A stretch of 64,000 bases of DNA from Halomonas sp. (GTDB lineage: Bacteria; Pseudomonadota; Gammaproteobacteria; Pseudomonadales; Halomonadaceae): assembly GCF_017983445.1 (NCBI RefSeq), contig NZ_JAGOBJ010000005.1, positions 124,001 to 188,000 on the forward strand, in the 5' to 3' direction. The position numbers and the translations under genes were made by a program. The stretch's first letter is position 1; each line of letters begins with the position of its first letter. Shown in pieces: positions 19,542-29,019 of the stretch. Under the pieces are notes generated by a model. That model saw nothing but the letters and a program-made list of their open reading frames with translations. It had not been told where the DNA came from and ran no database searches.

Positions 19542-20213
19542 CTATTCGTCGTGCTGGGAAAAGTGTTGATAAAAGCCGTTCTCTCGAATGGCCTCTTCAA
19601 CGGCATTGGGAAGCAAATAATGAACGCTTTTGCCCTCCCTGAGCCGTTGGCGAATATAGGTCGCTGAAATAGCCATCATCGACGGTAGCGATAGCGTTAA
19701 AAGCCCGCCATTTGGGCGCTGCATCAGCGAGTCCACGCCTTCGACTTCGCGTTGGCCAACCAGTTCCCTTAATTCATCGCCCCAGGACATTTGATAGCCG
19801 GGGCGAGCCATAACAACCAGATGCGCCAGGGCAAACAAATCGCCAGCACGGTGCCACTGAGGAAGGCGTAAAAACGCATCAAACCCAATTACCATGACCA
19901 AACGTGCCTGCTCGCCGTACTCGGCCCGCAGTTGAGCAAGCGTATCAATGCTATAAGATGGTCCTTCACGGCGTAGCTCACGGTCATCTGCATACAGACC
20001 CGGCGTCTCACCAATGCCAGCTTTCAGCAGCGCCAAGCGCTGCTTGGCTGATACCTTTGGCGCACCACGTAGCGGGGGTTTAGGCGCCGGTATCATATGC
20101 AGCCGATCAAGCCCCAGCGCTTCGCGTACTTCCAGCGCGCTACGTAGATGACCATGGTGGACGGGATCGAACGTCCCGCCCAGCATACCGATTTTTATCG
20201 GTTGAGAACTCAT
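19542..20213 (-). CDS. nadD: Nicotinate-nucleotide adenylyltransferase
   Basis: 223 residues. The nucleotidyltransferase motifs are GGTFDPVHHGHL (the HxGH site) at residues 13-24 and SATYIRQRL near the C-terminus. It makes nicotinate adenine dinucleotide from nicotinate mononucleotide and ATP in NAD synthesis. It follows proA by 13 bases and is followed by rsfS after about 80 bases. Confidence 0.96.
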   Translation of the reverse strand: MSSQPIKIGMLGGTFDPVHHGHLRSALEVREALGLDRLHMIPAPKPPLRGAPKVSAKQRLALLKAGIGETPGLYADDRELRREGPSYSIDTLAQLRAEYGEQARLVMVIGFDAFLRLPQWHRAGDLFALAHLVVMARPGYQMSWGDELRELVGQREVEGVDSLMQRPNGGLLTLSLPSMMAISATYIRQRLREGKSVHYLLPNAVEEAIRENGFYQHFSQHDE

Positions 20214-20226
20214 ATGCCCCTAGCCT

Positions 20227-21534
20227 TCACTGCCGAACCTGCCCATCCCCAAACACGACATACTTACGCGTGGTAAGGCCTTCCAGGCCAACGGGACCTC
20301 GGGCGTGCAGTTTGTCGGTCGAAATACCAATTTCAGCGCCCAAACCATACTCAAAGCCATCGGCAAAGCGCGTCGAGGCATTCACGATCACCGAACTTGA
20401 ATCTACTTCAGCCATAAAACGCCGCGCCAGCGAATAGTCCTGAGTCACGATGGCATCAGTATGGTGCGAGCCATACTGCTCGATATGTGCGATCGCTTCA
20501 TCCATCCCATCGACGACTTTAATGGCCAGGATCGGTGCCAGGTATTCCGCATGCCAGTCTTCTTCCGATGCGGCAAGCGCCTGAGGCAGCAAGGCACGAG
20601 TGCGTTCGCAGCCACGCAGTTCAACGTTATGTTCAGCGTAGGCGCGGGCCAGCTCTGGCAAAATGAGATCCGCCACCGGCGCATCCACCAGCAGGGTTTC
20701 CATGGTATTGCAGGTGCCGTAACGGTGCGTCTTGGCATTGACTGCAATGGCCAGCGCTTTGGCCGGGTCTGCAGTGGTATCGATATAGACGTGGCAGACA
20801 CCATCCAGATGCTTGATAACCGGCACCTTTGCTTCGCGGGAGATCCGCTCGATCAGCGATTTACCGCCGCGTGGAATAATTACATCTACATAGTCAGGCA
20901 TACTGATCAACGCACCCACTGCGGCGCGGTCGGTCGTTGCTACCACCTGCACGCAGCTTGCTGGCAGCCCTACTTCCAGCAAGCCCTGGGTAATGCATTC
21001 AGCAATTGCTGCATTTGAGGCGCTCGCCTCAGAGCCACCACGTAATATGCATGCATTGCCAGATTTCAAACACAGACTGGCAGCTTCCAGTGTGACATTG
21101 GGGCGAGATTCGTAAATGATCCCGATCACACCTAACGGCACACGCATCTTGCCCACCTGAATGCCGCTGGGCCGATAGCTCATATCATCGATTTCACCCA
21201 CGGGATCCGGCAAGGCGGCTACTTGGCGCAACCCTTCAATCATCGCATCAACCCGGGCATCGTTCAGCGCCAGACGGTCGAGCAGCGCACTATCCAGACC
21301 GTTATCCTCCCCGCGCTGCATATCCTGCGCATTAGCGGTCAAGATAGTCGCTCGCGCTTCAGCGATCCGGCTTGCCATCGCCTCAAGGGCACGGTTTTTG
21401 ATACCGGTATCAGCACGACGCAGTTCGCTTGCTGCTAAACGGGCCGCCTTTCCCAGGGTTTGCATGTACGCACAAACGTCACCGGAAGAGAGTTGCTGCT
21501 GGGCCTCATCTTGAAACAGTGTTAAAACGCTCAT
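20227..21534 (-). CDS. proA: Gamma-glutamyl phosphate reductase
   Basis: 435 residues. It reduces gamma-glutamyl phosphate to glutamate semialdehyde in proline synthesis, a pathway that matters for osmotic balance in halophiles. The aldehyde-dehydrogenase-like fold shows the catalytic Cys in [11 protein letters not shown], the nucleotide-binding [14 protein letters not shown] and the C-terminal [16 protein letters not shown]. It is the first gene of the long minus-strand cluster; proB is not adjacent. Confidence 0.97.
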   Translation of the reverse strand: MSVLTLFQDEAQQQLSSGDVCAYMQTLGKAARLAASELRRADTGIKNRALEAMASRIAEARATILTANAQDMQRGEDNGLDSALLDRLALNDARVDAMIEGLRQVAALPDPVGEIDDMSYRPSGIQVGKMRVPLGVIGIIYESRPNVTLEAASLCLKSGNACILRGGSEASASNAAIAECITQGLLEVGLPASCVQVVATTDRAAVGALISMPDYVDVIIPRGGKSLIERISREAKVPVIKHLDGVCHVYIDTTADPAKALAIAVNAKTHRYGTCNTMETLLVDAPVADLILPELARAYAEHNVELRGCERTRALLPQALAASEEDWHAEYLAPILAIKVVDGMDEAIAHIEQYGSHHTDAIVTQDYSLARRFMAEVDSSSVIVNASTRFADGFEYGLGAEIGISTDKLHARGPVGLEGLTTRKYVVFGDGQVRQ

Positions 21535-21729
21535 GCTGTCTCCCTATTTTCGTTGCGCAAGCAGTATGAGTAATGCCTAAGCAATAGCGTGATCATTGTG
21601 TTCAGCGGTTAGCACTATATTACGCTAATTAAACGTTATAATGAGTGCTTAGGTTTCGCATCCTGTCAGCTTTTTTGGTTCACGACTGACATCATAAATG
21701 GCGTTATCAAAGGTGAATAGTAAGCCACC

Positions 21730-22578
21730 ATGCAAAGCAAATACAAAATTCGCCTACTCAAGGCCAGCTTATTCGCTGCTGCGGCCGCTTTAGCGATCTG
21801 GACGCTAACTGCCCCGCCCATAGCCGCCTTGCTGCTTTGGCTTTCGGTGGGCTGGCTTTCCATCACCGCGCTTTTTTTAGACTTCAGTCACCGCTACTCG
21901 CATGGCCTGCCCTGGCAAGTTTTGCCCGGTGCGCTATTGCTGGGCTTGATTGCCGTTGCCCCAGAACGTCATAACATGTTGATCTGGGCGTGGGCCTCCA
22001 TGTTCATGCTCCCCCAGACCCGGAGGATACTGACATTCAATGTCATCGCAGCGCTATTCAGCTGGGCTTTGATTGCTTCTCAACTAAGCCTGCCAGAGAG
22101 CGGGTTGATGCTGCTTCTTTTTACTCTATTGAGCCTGCTGGCACTATCCCGGGCACGCCAGTTGGTCGATATGAATGGTGCGATTCGTCAACGCCTGCGC
22201 TTGATTCCACAGGTTAACCTATGGGCTGGCGAGCAGCTGTTACGTGATTTGCCGCGAGAGCAGACACGCTCCGAGCGTGAGGTTATTCACGCGGAGCTGG
22301 TGATTTTTCAGGTTAAGCGACACCAGCTCTGGTCCACAGCCAAAAAACTGTGTGCGCTAACTTATACCTTTGAAAATGCTTACCGCCTTAACGGCACGAC
22401 GCTTGCGACCTTGATGCTTTCACGCTCGCCACAGGAAGCGGCACTGCGCCGCAAGCAGCTACACGCAACACTTCCTGATAGCGTTTTCAGCCACTCGCTT
22501 CCGCTAATTGATATCGAGCCTGCCAACCTAACTCTTGAAGAACTCAGCCACCCCTCTTGTCAGCGGAGTTCAAGATGA
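21730..22578 (+). CDS. Membrane protein with degenerate GGDEF-like C-terminus (first of pair)
   Basis: 282 residues. About five membrane segments fill residues 8-145 and a cytoplasmic tail follows. The tail pattern (VIHAELVIFQVKRHQLW, then TTLATLMLSRSPQEAALRRKQL) has the strand-helix rhythm of a GGDEF domain but no GG[DE]EF motif and no metal-binding residues that I can find, so diguanylate cyclase activity is unlikely. It is divergent from proA. The next gene starts inside its stop codon, so the two products are made together and may form a complex. The domain assignment of this one is weak. Confidence 0.6.
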   Translation: MQSKYKIRLLKASLFAAAAALAIWTLTAPPIAALLLWLSVGWLSITALFLDFSHRYSHGLPWQVLPGALLLGLIAVAPERHNMLIWAWASMFMLPQTRRILTFNVIAALFSWALIASQLSLPESGLMLLLFTLLSLLALSRARQLVDMNGAIRQRLRLIPQVNLWAGEQLLRDLPREQTRSEREVIHAELVIFQVKRHQLWSTAKKLCALTYTFENAYRLNGTTLATLMLSRSPQEAALRRKQLHATLPDSVFSHSLPLIDIEPANLTLEELSHPSCQRSSR

Positions 22579-23504
22579 CCGAGTTCCCGTTTTCAAGACG
22601 CTTGATGTCGCTCGCTTATGGTTCAAGCCTGGTGTTAATGGTTGGCTATGCATTATGGCTCTACGGGCTGGGCAACTACCGGCACTTGCTGATGCCTACC
22701 TTTGTAACGCTGTTATTGTTAGCCGCGTTATTAGTCCATTTAGGGCAAGGTTTTAGAGGATACATACCCCAGCTACTGTTATTAAGTGCCATTTATCTGA
22801 CGGTATTCAATGCACTTTATCATCCCCCCCATGTATCCCCCATATGGCTAGGCTTACCCACGGTCAGCGCTTTTTTACTTCTACCCTTATGGGCTGCGTT
22901 GCTGATCACGGGCATACTTGGCCCACTGATATGGTTCTTTTTTTTCTATCCAGGGTTACAAGCTCCTTTCCTGCTTGGTTATGTCACACTGATTTTACTC
23001 TTGGCGCTCCCCCGCTGGGAGCACGGTCGGCGTGGCGCGCTGCTCCGGGCAACCGATCCAAACGATTGCCAGTGCAATGCTTACAATATCGATACCTTGA
23101 AAGAGCGCTTACACAACGAGTTTCAGCGCGCCGCCATGCTCAACAAGCGCCTGGCCGTGCTGGTGATTCACCTGCCTCAATTAGACATGGCGGAAGAGCA
23201 GTTTGGCCACCGGGCGAAAAATGCGCTACTTGATACCTTGTGCAACGAAGTGCATGGTCGTTGCCGTGACCACGATCTACTAGGCCGTGCGGGCGAAGCC
23301 GCCTTCTGGCTGGTATTACCCGATACCAGTGAAAGTGGGGCATTATTGGTGCGTGAGCGGCTACAACATGCCCTTTCCCAGTGTGTATTGGTTGAAACCG
23401 GCCAACTCGAATCACGCATTGCCGCTTGCTTGCCTCATAAAGAGAGCTTCGAGCGCTATGTACAACGCCTGGATGCCCGTGCGAAGTCACTGGCTAACGG
23501 GTGA
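22575..23504 (+). CDS. Membrane protein with degenerate GGDEF domain (second of pair)
   Basis: 309 residues from the ATG at 22575, which overlaps the previous stop as ATGA and has GGAG upstream. Five or six membrane segments cover about residues 10-150. The C-terminal 135 residues follow the GGDEF plan (NKRLAVLVIHLPQLD, then LLGRAGEAAFWLVLPDT, then RERLQHALSQC). The signature loop reads GEAAF in place of GGDEF, so both catalytic acidic residues are gone. It could be a nucleotide receptor, a dimerisation module or a decayed enzyme; the ligand is unknown. Confidence 0.7.
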   Translation: MTEFPFSRRLMSLAYGSSLVLMVGYALWLYGLGNYRHLLMPTFVTLLLLAALLVHLGQGFRGYIPQLLLLSAIYLTVFNALYHPPHVSPIWLGLPTVSAFLLLPLWAALLITGILGPLIWFFFFYPGLQAPFLLGYVTLILLLALPRWEHGRRGALLRATDPNDCQCNAYNIDTLKERLHNEFQRAAMLNKRLAVLVIHLPQLDMAEEQFGHRAKNALLDTLCNEVHGRCRDHDLLGRAGEAAFWLVLPDTSESGALLVRERLQHALSQCVLVETGQLESRIAACLPHKESFERYVQRLDARAKSLANG

Positions 23505-23531
23505 CGGCTTAATGCCTTTTAGGAGTTCTTT

Positions 23532-24929
23532 GTGTCTTTAGCCGATAGCCTTCATCAGTTCTCTCTATCTCCACTGATGTTAATCCTACTGGTATTTGTG
23601 ATTTCGCTGGCAGAATCATTAGCCCTGGTCGGCCTGCTGGTGCCCGGGGTCGTGCTGATTACGGCAGTGGCCTCCCTGGCAGGGCATCAGTTAGTGGGGC
23701 TACCCTGGCTGATGGTGGCTGCGTTTATAGGGGCGATCATAGGCGATGGCGTAAGCTTTAGCCTTGGCTATCATCAACGCGAACAAATCACTCAGCGTTG
23801 GCCGCTTTCCGCACACCCGGAATGGCTGGGCCGAGGCGCGCGTTTTTTTGAACATTACGGTCTTTATTCGGTGTTTATTGGCCGGTTTGTAGGCCCGGTA
23901 AGGCCGATCATTCCTTTGGTGGCGGGCATGATGCGCATGCCGCCGCGCACATTTCTATGGGCGAATATTGGCTCAGCCGCCCTATGGGCGCCTGCTTACC
24001 TGTTGCCGGGTTATTTACTGGGGCGAACCTGGCAAGAGCACCTCAACCTGCCGCCAGGCATCAAGTCAGCCCTGCTCATCATGGCAACCTGCATCGTGGT
24101 CTTGGCCGTGGTGTTCTCCTGGGGTCGTGCGCAGGTGGGCCGTCATGGGCGCTTATACCTCGGCATGGCGCGATTGGCGCGAAAAGTACCGCTTATGCGC
24201 CGTCCGTGGCTTTACATGAGCCAGTCTGGTGAAGTACCCCTCGCCTCACTCTTGCTGTTTATCGTTGCGCTAACTAGCCTTTCTGGCTGGACGCTGCTGG
24301 TGGTGCATCACAACGGCCCTTTAATGCTCGACCTCTACGTACAGCAACTCTTTGCCTGGTTGCAAAACGATACGTTGATTGCGTTGGGGGAAGTATTCGC
24401 CAAGATAGGTGACAAGCTGGGCATCGCGACGCTTCTAGCGCCGTGGGGCTTATGGATGCTGTTCAATAAGCGGATTGATGCCTTGCTCCACTGGGGATTA
24501 GCCGTCGGCGGCATCGCGTTCTTAAACACCTTTGGCAAAGCATATTTCGGCCGCGCCCGGCCGGACACGCCGGACTACCTGACCGGCTCGCTCTCCTACC
24601 CTAGCGCCCACACCTCCACTTCAGTGGTAGTTCTGGGACTGTTGGCGGCCTTTGTAGCCTCAGAGCTCTCGCGCCAGAAACGCGCCTGGGTCTATTGGGT
24701 GGCAATTGCCTTAGCCGTTCCCATGGCCTTGTCACGCTTAGTCATCGGCGTGCACTGGTTTAGCGATCTGATTGGTGGCGCACTGCTGGGCTTGGTCGTA
24801 TGTGCGTTGGTACGTTTAAGCTGGCAACGTTACCCGCGCCAGCCGTTAACTCCTTGCCCATGGCAGCTATTAGGCGTGGCCTCACTTGTCCTGATCAGCG
24901 TGCGAGTTGGTTTTTTTCCACCGGTATAA
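23532..24929 (+). CDS. DedA (VTT) and PAP2 phosphatase fusion protein
   Basis: 465 residues from a GTG with GGAG upstream. The N-terminal 200 residues are a DedA/SNARE-associated (VTT) domain, with GRFVGPVRPIIPLVAG as the family signature. The C-terminal 220 residues are a membrane-bound PAP2 acid phosphatase with the three motifs KAYFGRARP, SYPSAHT and SRLVIGVHWFSD. DedA proteins are linked to lipid flipping (undecaprenyl phosphate, phosphatidylethanolamine) and PAP2 enzymes dephosphorylate lipid pyrophosphates, so recycling of a lipid carrier is a reasonable inference. It is 27 bases downstream of the GGDEF-like pair and on the same strand. Confidence 0.88.
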   Translation: MSLADSLHQFSLSPLMLILLVFVISLAESLALVGLLVPGVVLITAVASLAGHQLVGLPWLMVAAFIGAIIGDGVSFSLGYHQREQITQRWPLSAHPEWLGRGARFFEHYGLYSVFIGRFVGPVRPIIPLVAGMMRMPPRTFLWANIGSAALWAPAYLLPGYLLGRTWQEHLNLPPGIKSALLIMATCIVVLAVVFSWGRAQVGRHGRLYLGMARLARKVPLMRRPWLYMSQSGEVPLASLLLFIVALTSLSGWTLLVVHHNGPLMLDLYVQQLFAWLQNDTLIALGEVFAKIGDKLGIATLLAPWGLWMLFNKRIDALLHWGLAVGGIAFLNTFGKAYFGRARPDTPDYLTGSLSYPSAHTSTSVVVLGLLAAFVASELSRQKRAWVYWVAIALAVPMALSRLVIGVHWFSDLIGGALLGLVVCALVRLSWQRYPRQPLTPCPWQLLGVASLVLISVRVGFFPPV

Positions 24930-24936
24930 ATAACGG

Positions 24937-25557
24937 TTAGCCCAGCGCCAGCCAAGCGCCTACACCCATCATCAACGAGCCGGCAATACGATTAAGAAGC
25001 CGCACGTTGCCGCTCTTGCCCAGTGTCTTACGCAGCGTTTTACCACCGGTGGCATAAACCAGCATGCTGGCAAATTCAATCAACAGGATCACGCCAATAA
25101 GCAGGCTAAGCTGACTGGCTAGAGGGCGACTGCTGTCCAGAAAAGGCGGGAGCAGTACCATAAAGAAAGCCCAGCCCTTGGGGTTAGCCACCGCGGTTAC
25201 AAATCCCTGCATGGCTAATTGCAGTCGGCCAGCAGGTGGGCCGGCATTTAGCTCATTAGGTATGGCCATCCGCCCACGTGAACGCCACATCATCACACCC
25301 AAATAAGCTAGATAAGCGCCCCCAATCCATTTAAACGCAATAAAAAGCTCGGGCTGGCGCAGCATCAAGGCAGCGACACCCGCCCCCGCAGCGGCTGCGA
25401 CCAGCCCCACGCCCAAAAGCTCACCAATCATCATCCAAAGCGTGCGCTTAACGCCTTGCGTCATGCCTAACACCATCGCAAGGGTCATACACATGCCGGG
25501 CGTCAGTGATACGAATAGAAACGTTGGCACAAATATCGATAACGTTGCCCAGCTCAT
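24937..25557 (-). CDS. LysE/RhtB-family exporter
   Basis: 206 residues with six membrane segments. The LysE signature is seen in TPGMCMTLAMVLGMTQG and in NPKGWAFFMVLLPPF. Members export amino acids such as homoserine, threonine or lysine; the substrate here is not evident. Its start overlaps the ubiX stop by four bases, making it the last gene of mpl-ubiX-lysE. Confidence 0.88.
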   Translation of the reverse strand: MSWATLSIFVPTFLFVSLTPGMCMTLAMVLGMTQGVKRTLWMMIGELLGVGLVAAAAGAGVAALMLRQPELFIAFKWIGGAYLAYLGVMMWRSRGRMAIPNELNAGPPAGRLQLAMQGFVTAVANPKGWAFFMVLLPPFLDSSRPLASQLSLLIGVILLIEFASMLVYATGGKTLRKTLGKSGNVRLLNRIAGSLMMGVGAWLALG

Positions 25558-26213
25558 TGATCATCCTTAACAGTATTGGCTGCGTCAGCATCCAGTTCGC
25601 CCCAGCGGGGCATCAAGGTATGTTGTATTCCTAACTGATTAAGAATTCTTGCAACGATAAAATCGATAAGATCATCAATTAATTGCGGACGGTGGTAGAA
25701 CCCGGGGGCGGCAGGCAAAATCACCACCCCTAGTCGGCTCAACCCCAGCATGTGCTCCAGGTGAATGGGCGAAAACGGGCTTTCCCGGGGGACCATCACC
25801 AACGTTCGCCGCTCCTTGATTGCCACATCCGCCGCACGCTCTATCAGATTGTTGCTAGCGCCGGTCGCCACTGCAGAAAGCGTGCCGGTAGAACAGGGGC
25901 AAATGACCATGGCGGATGCCGCGCCAGAGCCTGAGGCTACGGGAGCCATCCAGTCTTCCCGGCCAAAACAGCGGATCTGCCCCGGCTGCGCCCCGCTGCG
26001 CTCGCTTAACGCCTTGGCCAGCCGATCTGGCTGTGCGGGTAGCGTAATATCAGTTTCTGTCGCGATGACCATATGCGCCGCCTTAGAGATCATGACCCAT
26101 ACTTCATGGCCTGCCTCAATCAGCACGTCAATCAGCCGCAAGCCATACTGCGCGCCGGATGCGCCTGTCAACGCGACGGTCACCGGTTTTTTAAAGCACA
26201 AATCTTTACTCAC
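25554..26213 (-). CDS. ubiX: Flavin prenyltransferase
   Basis: 219 residues. UbiX makes the prenylated FMN cofactor used by UbiD-type decarboxylases in ubiquinone synthesis. Recognised by VALTGASGAQYGLRLID (FMN site), then PCSTGTLSAVATGASNNLIERAADV and VPRESPFSPIHLEHML. It overlaps both neighbours by four bases; no ubiD is in the window. Confidence 0.95.
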   Translation of the reverse strand: MSKDLCFKKPVTVALTGASGAQYGLRLIDVLIEAGHEVWVMISKAAHMVIATETDITLPAQPDRLAKALSERSGAQPGQIRCFGREDWMAPVASGSGAASAMVICPCSTGTLSAVATGASNNLIERAADVAIKERRTLVMVPRESPFSPIHLEHMLGLSRLGVVILPAAPGFYHRPQLIDDLIDFIVARILNQLGIQHTLMPRWGELDADAANTVKDDQ

Positions 26214-27595
26214 GCCATGGATTCCTTTGCCGCTAGTGCGCTCAATAAACGTTCGTGTACGCCCTCAAAACCACCATTAGACATGACAACGATACGATCG
26301 AGTGGCTCCGCCTGGCTCACCACTGCGCTCACCAATGCATCGATCTCACGGTACAGGTGGGCCTTGGCGCCCTGCTCAGCGACCAGTTCGTCCATCGACC
26401 AGTCAATCCCCTCAGGCTGATACCAATAAACCTGATCGGCATCGGCAATACTCTCTTTAAGCCGATCACGCAGCGCCCCCAATCGCATGGTGTTGGAGCG
26501 TGGCTCGATGACCGCCAACAGGCGCCCTTTGGTAGTAGTGGCTCGCAAGCCTTGCAAGGTAGCAGCGATTGCAGTGGGATGATGGGCAAAGTCGTCAATC
26601 ACCTGAACACCTTTCACTTCGCCACGCACTTCCTGACGCCGCCGTGGGGTCTCAAAGCGTGAAAGAGCCGCACAGGCACGTGCCAGGTCAACACCGCACT
26701 GGTGGGCGGCTGCCAGCGCGCCCAACGCGTTACGTGCGTTGTGAACACCGCTTAACGGCCATTCGACAACGCTGTCCTCCTCACCTTCCGGCGTACGGTA
26801 GATGATCTGAAAACGGCTGGCATCGGGGCGCTCCAGACAGAGCTGCCAAGCGCTTGTGGCCTGGTCGCCAAAGTACTCAACCGGTGTCCAGGCGCCCATC
26901 GTCAGAACGCGCTCCAGAGCAGGTTGCCCGTCAGCAATCAGTAGACGGCCCTGGCTTGGCACGGTGCGCACAAGATGGTGAAACTGGCGCTCGATAGCAG
27001 CCAAATCTGGAAATATATCCGCATGGTCAAACTCAAGGTTATTGAGAACGGCAATGTCAGGGCGATAGTGAACGAACTTGGAGCGCTTATCGAAGAAAGC
27101 CGTATCATACTCATCGGCTTCAACTACGAACGGGCCTTGAAGGTCGCCCAGACGCGCCGATACGCCAAAGTTGCGCGGCACGCCGCCTATCAAAAAGCCC
27201 GGCGCCTGGCCAGCGCTTTCTAGCAGCCAGGCCAACAAACTGGCGGTGGTGGTTTTACCGTGGGTGCCGGCAATGGCAATCACGCACCGCCCTGGCAACA
27301 CATGTTCGGCAAGCCACTGCGCGCCCGAGGTATAGGGCAGGCCGCTGTTCAGCAGCGCTTCCACTTCCGGGTTGCCACGCGATAACGCATTCCCCACGAT
27401 AACCAAATCGACAGACGCCGCAAGGTGCTCTGCGCGATAGCCCTCCATAAGCGTAATGCCTGCCTCAGCCAGCTGTGTACTCATGGGCGGATAGACGTTT
27501 GCATCCGATCCGCTGACCTGATGGCCCTGTTCACGCGCCAGCAGCGCCAGACTACCCATAAAGGTGCCGCAGATACCGATAATGTGAAGATGCAT
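26210..27595 (-). CDS. mpl: UDP-MurNAc tripeptide ligase (murein recycling)
   Basis: 461 residues from the ATG at 27595, giving the conserved MHLHIIGICGTFMGSLA start; a frame reaching 27796 adds 67 unrelated residues. The Mur ligase P-loop GTHGKTTT and the central ATPase motifs (EADEYDTAFFDKRSKF, DDFAHHPTA) are present. Mpl joins recycled L-Ala-gamma-D-Glu-meso-DAP to UDP-MurNAc, saving wall precursors. It fits the peptidoglycan theme of this part of the window and heads an operon with ubiX and a LysE exporter. Confidence 0.96.
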   Translation of the reverse strand: MHLHIIGICGTFMGSLALLAREQGHQVSGSDANVYPPMSTQLAEAGITLMEGYRAEHLAASVDLVIVGNALSRGNPEVEALLNSGLPYTSGAQWLAEHVLPGRCVIAIAGTHGKTTTASLLAWLLESAGQAPGFLIGGVPRNFGVSARLGDLQGPFVVEADEYDTAFFDKRSKFVHYRPDIAVLNNLEFDHADIFPDLAAIERQFHHLVRTVPSQGRLLIADGQPALERVLTMGAWTPVEYFGDQATSAWQLCLERPDASRFQIIYRTPEGEEDSVVEWPLSGVHNARNALGALAAAHQCGVDLARACAALSRFETPRRRQEVRGEVKGVQVIDDFAHHPTAIAATLQGLRATTTKGRLLAVIEPRSNTMRLGALRDRLKESIADADQVYWYQPEGIDWSMDELVAEQGAKAHLYREIDALVSAVVSQAEPLDRIVVMSNGGFEGVHERLLSALAAKESMA

Positions 27596-27835
27596 AGCGT
27601 GCGCGTCCCTAACAGAGTAATAAACAGCAAACAAATAGCTGAAAAGACTAGCACGACCGGCTTGAATGCTCATCCATAAGCGTTGGTTTTGACCTGCAAA
27701 AATGGTCAGCCAAGTGACAAATGCGCTTGATTGTTGCAGGATGCGCCCACCAAATTGATCGCTATACCCATGATTGACTGCCATACCTATCGACAAACGC
27801 AGGCCACACGCTTTGGGCCTGAAAGGGAGCTTACA

Positions 27836-28225
27836 ATGCGCGTTTTAATTCGCTATTTTTTTCGAGGTGTTCGTTTGGTGCTGGCACCGGTAATGATTAT
27901 TTCGGAAAAACTCACCACGCCGAGCGCCATTGAACGCACCCCTGAGGAGCAGGCACGCGTCGATAAAGCCTGTCGGCGTTTAGCCCTTTATCAATTTCGC
28001 ACCTGCCCTTTTTGCATCAAGGTTCGCAAGGAAATAGCCCGCTTGGGCCTCGATATCGAACTGCGGGATACCCAGCTAGACCCGATGCACAAGCAGGCCC
28101 TGATTGAAGGTGGCGGTAAAACCAAGGTGCCTTGCCTGAAAATCAGCCATGAAGATGGCCGTGAAGAGTGGCTATATGAGTCGGATGATATTAATAAGTG
28201 GCTGCATCAACAGTTCGGCGTCTAG
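27836..28225 (+). CDS. Glutaredoxin-like protein with N-terminal hydrophobic segment
   Basis: 129 residues from the ATG at 27836, which has AAGGGAG upstream; the frame extends to 27731 without support. Residues 1-20 are hydrophobic and basic (FFRGVRLVLAPVMII) and may anchor the protein to the inner membrane, followed by a 30-residue linker. The thioredoxin fold carries the CPFC redox pair and a TKVPCLKI cis-Pro segment, as in glutaredoxins. It is divergent from mpl and may reduce disulfides or glutathionylated proteins; the partner is unknown. Confidence 0.85.
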   Translation: MRVLIRYFFRGVRLVLAPVMIISEKLTTPSAIERTPEEQARVDKACRRLALYQFRTCPFCIKVRKEIARLGLDIELRDTQLDPMHKQALIEGGGKTKVPCLKISHEDGREEWLYESDDINKWLHQQFGV

Positions 28226-28238
28226 AACGCCACGCGGC

Positions 28239-28739
28239 CTAGAACTCTACTCGATAGGCTTCAACATCGAACTGTATATCGATATCGATCCCGTCCTCCT
28301 GGCTAGGCGCTGCGTCTAAATCACCTTGTAGCGCCATGACACCCTGAATATGCCCGGTAACGTGAACCTGACTTCCCTGCTGTTCAAAACGCTCCAACAT
28401 TACGGTGACATTACCACCTTCTGAACTATAAAGAGGCGGCATGGTGGTGTTGCCAATCAGGTGCACGACCTGGGCATCGATAAGCTGACTATCTTCAATA
28501 TTCAAACTGATTGTAAGTGCTTCATGGGCGTTCCAGCTATCGGGTTCGGTGAACCCGGTAATCGACACCTGGAGTTGATCACCCACTTCTATGTATGAAG
28601 CATTTGAATCTCGGCCCTCGCTTAAAATAAACCACTCACGCGGTTCGCCCTCAAGCGTTCCTGAAATGTTTTGAGCCTGGGCGGTTAACGGTAGTAAACC
28701 GGCTAAGAGTAATATGCCCCAACTATATTTTTTCATCAC
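28239..28739 (-). CDS. Uncharacterised periplasmic protein
   Basis: 166 residues. A clear signal peptide (MMKKYSWGILLLAGLLPL) is cleaved near AQA-Q. The mature part is acidic and beta-rich with no catalytic motif I recognise; it reads like a small beta-sandwich. It is convergent with the glutaredoxin gene and divergent from the peptide ABC operon. No functional context is obvious. Confidence 0.75.
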   Translation of the reverse strand: MMKKYSWGILLLAGLLPLTAQAQNISGTLEGEPREWFILSEGRDSNASYIEVGDQLQVSITGFTEPDSWNAHEALTISLNIEDSQLIDAQVVHLIGNTTMPPLYSSEGGNVTVMLERFEQQGSQVHVTGHIQGVMALQGDLDAAPSQEDGIDIDIQFDVEAYRVEF

Positions 28740-28888
28740 AGCCTTCTAACGCCTTATTGACTTGCGTATGCAAAATATCCAAACGCTCGTTTATTTTCCT
28801 ACTAAGACTTTTGTCTAACATTTACTACTTCATCCGCCGCTATAAGCGTAATCATTCAGTAGATGAATAGAGCCTGTCATTATTTCGA

Positions 28889-28918
28889 TTGTGCGATGTA
28901 ATAGGCACTCTCTATGTT
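28889..28918 (+). promoter_or_regulatory. Candidate promoter of the peptide ABC operon
   Basis: TTGTGC (28889-28894) and TATGTT (28913-28918) are separated by 18 bases, about 100 bases before the substrate-binding protein gene. Both hexamers are imperfect. A short AGCTT/AAGCT inverted repeat follows at about 28930 and could be an operator. Confidence 0.3.
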
Positions 28919-29019
28919 AGTAGCTTAGCTTACAAGCTGACCGTGTCTGTTTTACTCGCTTTTGTGATGCATTTAGGCGTTAAAGCGAACAATAAAACCA
29001 TCAAAAAATGGGAACAATC

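Noticed and set aside
21730..23504. Active diguanylate cyclases
   Set aside because: The GGDEF signature is absent in one and reads GEAAF in the other, so catalysis is not supported.
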